DNA from: Lumnitzera littorea
Taxonomy: Eukaryota; Streptophyta; Magnoliopsida; Myrtales; Combretaceae
Length of the DNA: 64,000 bases
Direction of reading: 5' to 3'
Assembly (NCBI GenBank): GCA_024138015.1
Contig: JAMXBB010000004.1
Location: 106,238,365 to 106,302,364 of the forward strand
Below the pieces are notes generated by a model. It was given only the letters and a program-made list of their open reading frames with translations, ran no database searches and was not told the DNA's origin. A program made the position numbers and the translations under genes. Positions 62,890-64,000 of the stretch are shown here, piece by piece (position 1 is the first letter of the stretch; every line of letters begins with the position of its first letter).

Positions 62890-62913
62890 ATGTTGTGTTA
62901 TTATTTCATGTAA
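62890..62913 (+). promoter_or_regulatory. Short uORF ending in AUG-UAA before the TCP start
   Basis: ATG (62890) opens a seven-codon frame (MLCYYFM) whose last codon is an ATG (62908-62910) directly followed by TAA (62911-62913), 24 nt before the main ATG and in the same frame. AUG-UAA is known to stall ribosomes in some plant leaders; any such role here is inferred. Confidence 0.4.
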
Positions 62914-62937
62914 GGTCACATAAGTCATATTATGATC

Positions 62938-64000
62938 ATGGAGGGCTCGAGTCACGATCATGACCACCACCACCACCACCACTTTCCGTTTCAATTGCTT
63001 GAAAAGAAGCAAGAGGATGATGAAGCAGCTTGTTCTACCACTTCCCTAGCTATATCAACCGAAACCCTATCAAACCCTAATCGACCATCTAATAATAACA
63101 CCTTGTCCACCACCGTTGCAGTGGAGCCATCCAACAAGAAGCCACCGCCGAAGAGAACATCAACCAAGGACCGACACACGAAAGTGGACGGCCGGGGACG
63201 GCGCATCCGTATGCCAGCGCTTTGTGCCGCACGCGTTTTTCAGCTCACGCGCGAGCTAGGGCACAAGTCTGATGGAGAAACCATCGAGTGGCTGCTCCAG
63301 CAGGCGGAGCCAGCCGTCATCGCCGCCACCGGGACGGGAACTATCCCGGCGAACTTTACTTCCCTCAATATCTCTCTACGGAGCTCCGGTTCCTCCTTGT
63401 CGGTGCCCTCGCAGCTCAGGTCCTCATCTTTCGCGCCAAATTACTTCACTAACCCTAACTTCTCGATGTCTCAACGCCGCGGATTGTTTGCGGGGATCGG
63501 GCTGTCATCGGAGACTTCCTCCACCGTTTCAGCCGTGACTCCCCCTTCTTCGATGCTGAATTTCCAATCTGGCGGTCTGAATTTGAATCCGATGTTCCCA
63601 TCGAAGCAAGAACTGCGGGATTCCACGTCGAATTTGGACTTATCAGAGACGGCCGAGGAGAGTTTGAGTAAGAAACGGCGGCCTGAAGGAGAAATCTCGC
63701 AGCCACCATCGTCGCAGCATCAATTTGGAAGTTACTTGTTACAGTCAAGCGCCGGGAATTTGCCGGCAACGGGGAGCCATGGCCAGATTCCGGCGAATTT
63801 CTGGATGGTAACTAACCCTAGCAATCAAGTCATGAGTGGAGACCCACTATGGACATTTCCTACTTCAGTTAATAATATAAATAGTGCTTTATACAGAGGT
63901 ACCATGTCAAGTGGACTGCATTTTATGAATTTCCCTACACCTATGGCACTTATGCCCGGTCAGCAATTAAGCTCAGGTATAAGTGGCATTGGTGGTAGTA
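62938..64000 (+). CDS. TCP14/15-like: Class I TCP transcription factor, TCP14/TCP15 clade (3' end beyond window)
   Basis: Open for 354 codons to the window edge, so the C-terminus is missing; it is intronless so far, as is usual for the clade. Order: His-rich N-terminus (DHDHHHHHH, about 7-15) with FPFQLL; basic part STKDRHTKVDGRGRRIRMP (about 74-92); helix I ALCAARVFQLTREL; loop GHKSDGE; helix II TIEWLLQQAEPAVIAATG; then GTGTIPANFTSLN. The class I form of the basic region is clear. Downstream KKRR (about 246), the GSYLLQSSAGNLP block, IPANFWMV and SSGLHFMNFPTPMAL match TCP14/TCP15 proteins. These nuclear factors bind GGNCCCAC and control cell proliferation, internode growth, germination and hormone and immune responses. 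Start 62938 is chosen; an in-frame ATG at 62932 is an alternative adding two residues. The frame is closed upstream by TAA at 62911. Confidence 0.95.
   Translation, partial: MEGSSHDHDHHHHHHFPFQLLEKKQEDDEAACSTTSLAISTETLSNPNRPSNNNTLSTTVAVEPSNKKPPPKRTSTKDRHTKVDGRGRRIRMPALCAARVFQLTRELGHKSDGETIEWLLQQAEPAVIAATGTGTIPANFTSLNISLRSSGSSLSVPSQLRSSSFAPNYFTNPNFSMSQRRGLFAGIGLSSETSSTVSAVTPPSSMLNFQSGGLNLNPMFPSKQELRDSTSNLDLSETAEESLSKKRRPEGEISQPPSSQHQFGSYLLQSSAGNLPATGSHGQIPANFWMVTNPSNQVMSGDPLWTFPTSVNNINSALYRGTMSSGLHFMNFPTPMALMPGQQLSSGISGIGGS

Noticed and set aside
63272..63769. Frames on both strands inside the TCP gene (63272-63538 on +, 63455-63769 on -)
   Set aside because: Out-of-frame shadows of the TCP coding sequence, which is open without interruption in its own frame.
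1..64000. CRISPR array, bacterial operon or prophage
   Set aside because: Introns, gene types and transposons are those of a plant nuclear genome. No regular direct-repeat/spacer array was seen.

Overview
This window looks like nuclear DNA of a eudicot plant. It is very A+T-rich (about 70% by eye), it has spliced genes with GT-AG introns, it carries three recognisably plant-type genes, and the rest is dominated by decayed transposable elements. I could not identify the species. The intronless CYP98A gene resembles the retroposed CYP98A8/A9 lineage known from Brassicales, but that is only a hint.

Layout. (1) 1-4.4 kb is the gene-bearing left end: a three-exon 2-oxoglutarate/Fe(II)-dependent dioxygenase on + (486-2550), tail-to-tail with an intact, intronless CYP98A-type cytochrome P450 on - (2725-4206); the two stop codons are 174 bp apart. 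(2) About 4.4-61.4 kb is a gene desert of roughly 57 kb in which I found no convincing intact gene. It holds layered relics: a three-copy LTR-like family, one copy of which is attached to a Ty1/copia gag/pre-integrase remnant; a hAT-like non-autonomous element; a Mutator-type MITE with a perfect 9-bp target duplication; a Ty3/gypsy protease remnant; an 8-bp-TSD inverted-repeat element; a Tat-like gypsy LTR end; a 4.7 kb CACTA-like element; a tandem TRIM retrotransposon (LTR-internal-LTR-internal-LTR); gypsy LTR pieces; and an L1-type LINE that has lost the catalytic core of its reverse transcriptase. (3) About 61.4-64 kb is the right end: a less A+T-rich promoter stretch with two class I TCP binding sites and a G-box, a CT-rich leader with upstream ORFs, and a class I TCP transcription factor of the TCP14/TCP15 clade that runs off the window.

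How the genes might relate. The dioxygenase and the P450 are both oxygenases of plant phenolic or specialised metabolism, and their convergent pairing could be functional or accidental. The TCP gene is about 57 kb away and need not be connected. Its upstream region carries sites of the type its own protein family binds, which suggests autoregulation. No single obvious new system was found. The most distinctive observations are the tandem TRIM, the intronless CYP98A with an altered heme-loop residue, and the upstream ORF ending in AUG-UAA just before the TCP start codon.
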